Below are positions 63,675-64,000 of a stretch of DNA of 64,000 nt, one piece after another. Made by a program: the position numbers and the translations under genes. Position 1 is the first letter of the stretch. Each line of letters begins with the position of its first letter. The notes under the pieces were generated by a model that was not told where the DNA came from, made no database searches, and saw nothing but the letters and a program-made list of their open reading frames with translations. The stretch is taken from the NCBI RefSeq assembly GCF_030440425.1, contig NZ_CP098023.1, positions 3,656,501 through 3,720,500 on the forward strand. The letters are read 5' to 3'. Source of the DNA: Microbulbifer sp. MI-G. Lineage in GTDB: Bacteria > Pseudomonadota > Gammaproteobacteria > Pseudomonadales > Cellvibrionaceae.

Positions 63675-64000
63675 ATGCCTCTTACCTATAGCAGTTACCT
63701 TCAGTTAGATGCGCTTTTACAGTGCCAAAAGCCGCTCTCAGAGGGCCCGGAGCACGACGAACTGCTGTTTATTGTGATTCACCAAAGCTATGAGCTTTGG
63801 TTCAAGCAAATGCTCCATGAGTTGGATTACCTGGTGCGCCTGTTCAATGCCGGTGAGCGCAACCGCGCCCTGCATACCCTCAAGCGGGTGGATGCAATTT
63901 ACCGCACCCTGATCCAGCAGGTGGATATCCTCGAGACGCTGACCCCACTCGAATTCCTCTCCTTTCGGGACCGCCTCTCCAGTGCCAGCGGTTTCCAGTC
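63675..64000 (+). CDS. kynA: Tryptophan 2,3-dioxygenase, N-terminal part
   Basis: The first 108 codons of a heme dioxygenase that opens the indole ring of tryptophan to N-formylkynurenine, the first step of the kynurenine pathway. The N-terminus reads PLTYSSYLQLDALL, followed by the family-defining HDELLFIVIHQSYELWFKQM, in which the histidine and tyrosine/phenylalanine line the active site. The gene continues beyond the window. AGGA lies upstream of the ATG. Start and frame were read directly from the sequence. Confidence 0.93.
   Translation, partial: MPLTYSSYLQLDALLQCQKPLSEGPEHDELLFIVIHQSYELWFKQMLHELDYLVRLFNAGERNRALHTLKRVDAIYRTLIQQVDILETLTPLEFLSFRDRLSSASGFQ

Overview
The window looks like a chromosomal piece of a marine gammaproteobacterium of the Microbulbifer/Cellvibrionales type. 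The core genes (trhO, apbC beside metG, a yqjD/yqjE/yqjK-like trio, ilvE, yghU, tryptophan 2,3-dioxygenase) are of proteobacterial type and moderately GC-rich. The genus is inferred from gene content and codon style, not from a marker gene. I saw no tRNA, rRNA or CRISPR array.

Region 1 (1-15.1 kb) is an AT-rich biosynthetic island read leftwards. It opens with a NusG/RfaH-like antiterminator. After a 1.6 kb gene-free leader come a HlyD-type adaptor, an ABC ATPase, a MacB/FtsX-type permease, a small DoxX-like membrane protein, a fused GMC oxidoreductase-aldehyde dehydrogenase, and the 5' part of a polyketide synthase that runs off the window. The PKS has an unusual start: ACP, then a DUF2156 (phosphatidylglycerol lysyltransferase-like) domain, then a tryptophanase-type PLP lyase domain, then a ketosynthase with a complete Cys-His-His triad. 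Nearly 4 kb of gene-poor, decayed DNA (15.1-18.9 kb) separates the island from the core genome.

Region 2 (18.9-31.7 kb) holds ordinary housekeeping and metabolic genes: trhO, apbC, metG, an EamA transporter, a D-2-hydroxyacid dehydrogenase, a membrane-stress trio, a YghU-like glutathione transferase, a Yip1 protein and ilvE.

Region 3 (32.2-47.7 kb) is the main candidate for an undescribed system. It is a long rightward gene set for the cell envelope: a periplasmic TPR protein with a TonB-like C-terminus, four lipoproteins, a membrane-anchored TPR protein, a PEGA-repeat/SUMF1 protein, a small secreted protein, a MotA/TolQ/ExbB-type proton channel, a degenerate Hsp70/actin-like protein with an FHA-like tail, two tandem membrane-anchored von Willebrand A (VWA) proteins whose single TM helix carries an ExbD/MotB-like aspartate, and an M48 metallopeptidase lipoprotein. 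Together they suggest a proton-motive-force-driven envelope machine whose moving arms end in VWA domains.

Region 4 (47.8-53.7 kb) has an AlkK-type acyl-CoA ligase, a GlpQ-type phosphodiesterase, an NSS-family transporter and a carboxymuconolactone decarboxylase-like protein.

Region 5 (53.8-60.2 kb) is a second AT-rich accessory island. It contains a 781-residue protein with an aegerolysin-like N-terminus and six tandem C-terminal repeats, a probable frameshifted secreted-protein gene, remnants of IS5- and IS3-family transposases, and a hexapeptide acetyltransferase and FkbM methyltransferase bracketed by two copies of a non-coding repeat.

Region 6 (60.2-64 kb) returns to core metabolism: an enoyl-CoA hydratase, an amidinotransferase/DDAH-like enzyme, an M20-type amidohydrolase, and the start of tryptophan 2,3-dioxygenase (kynA).
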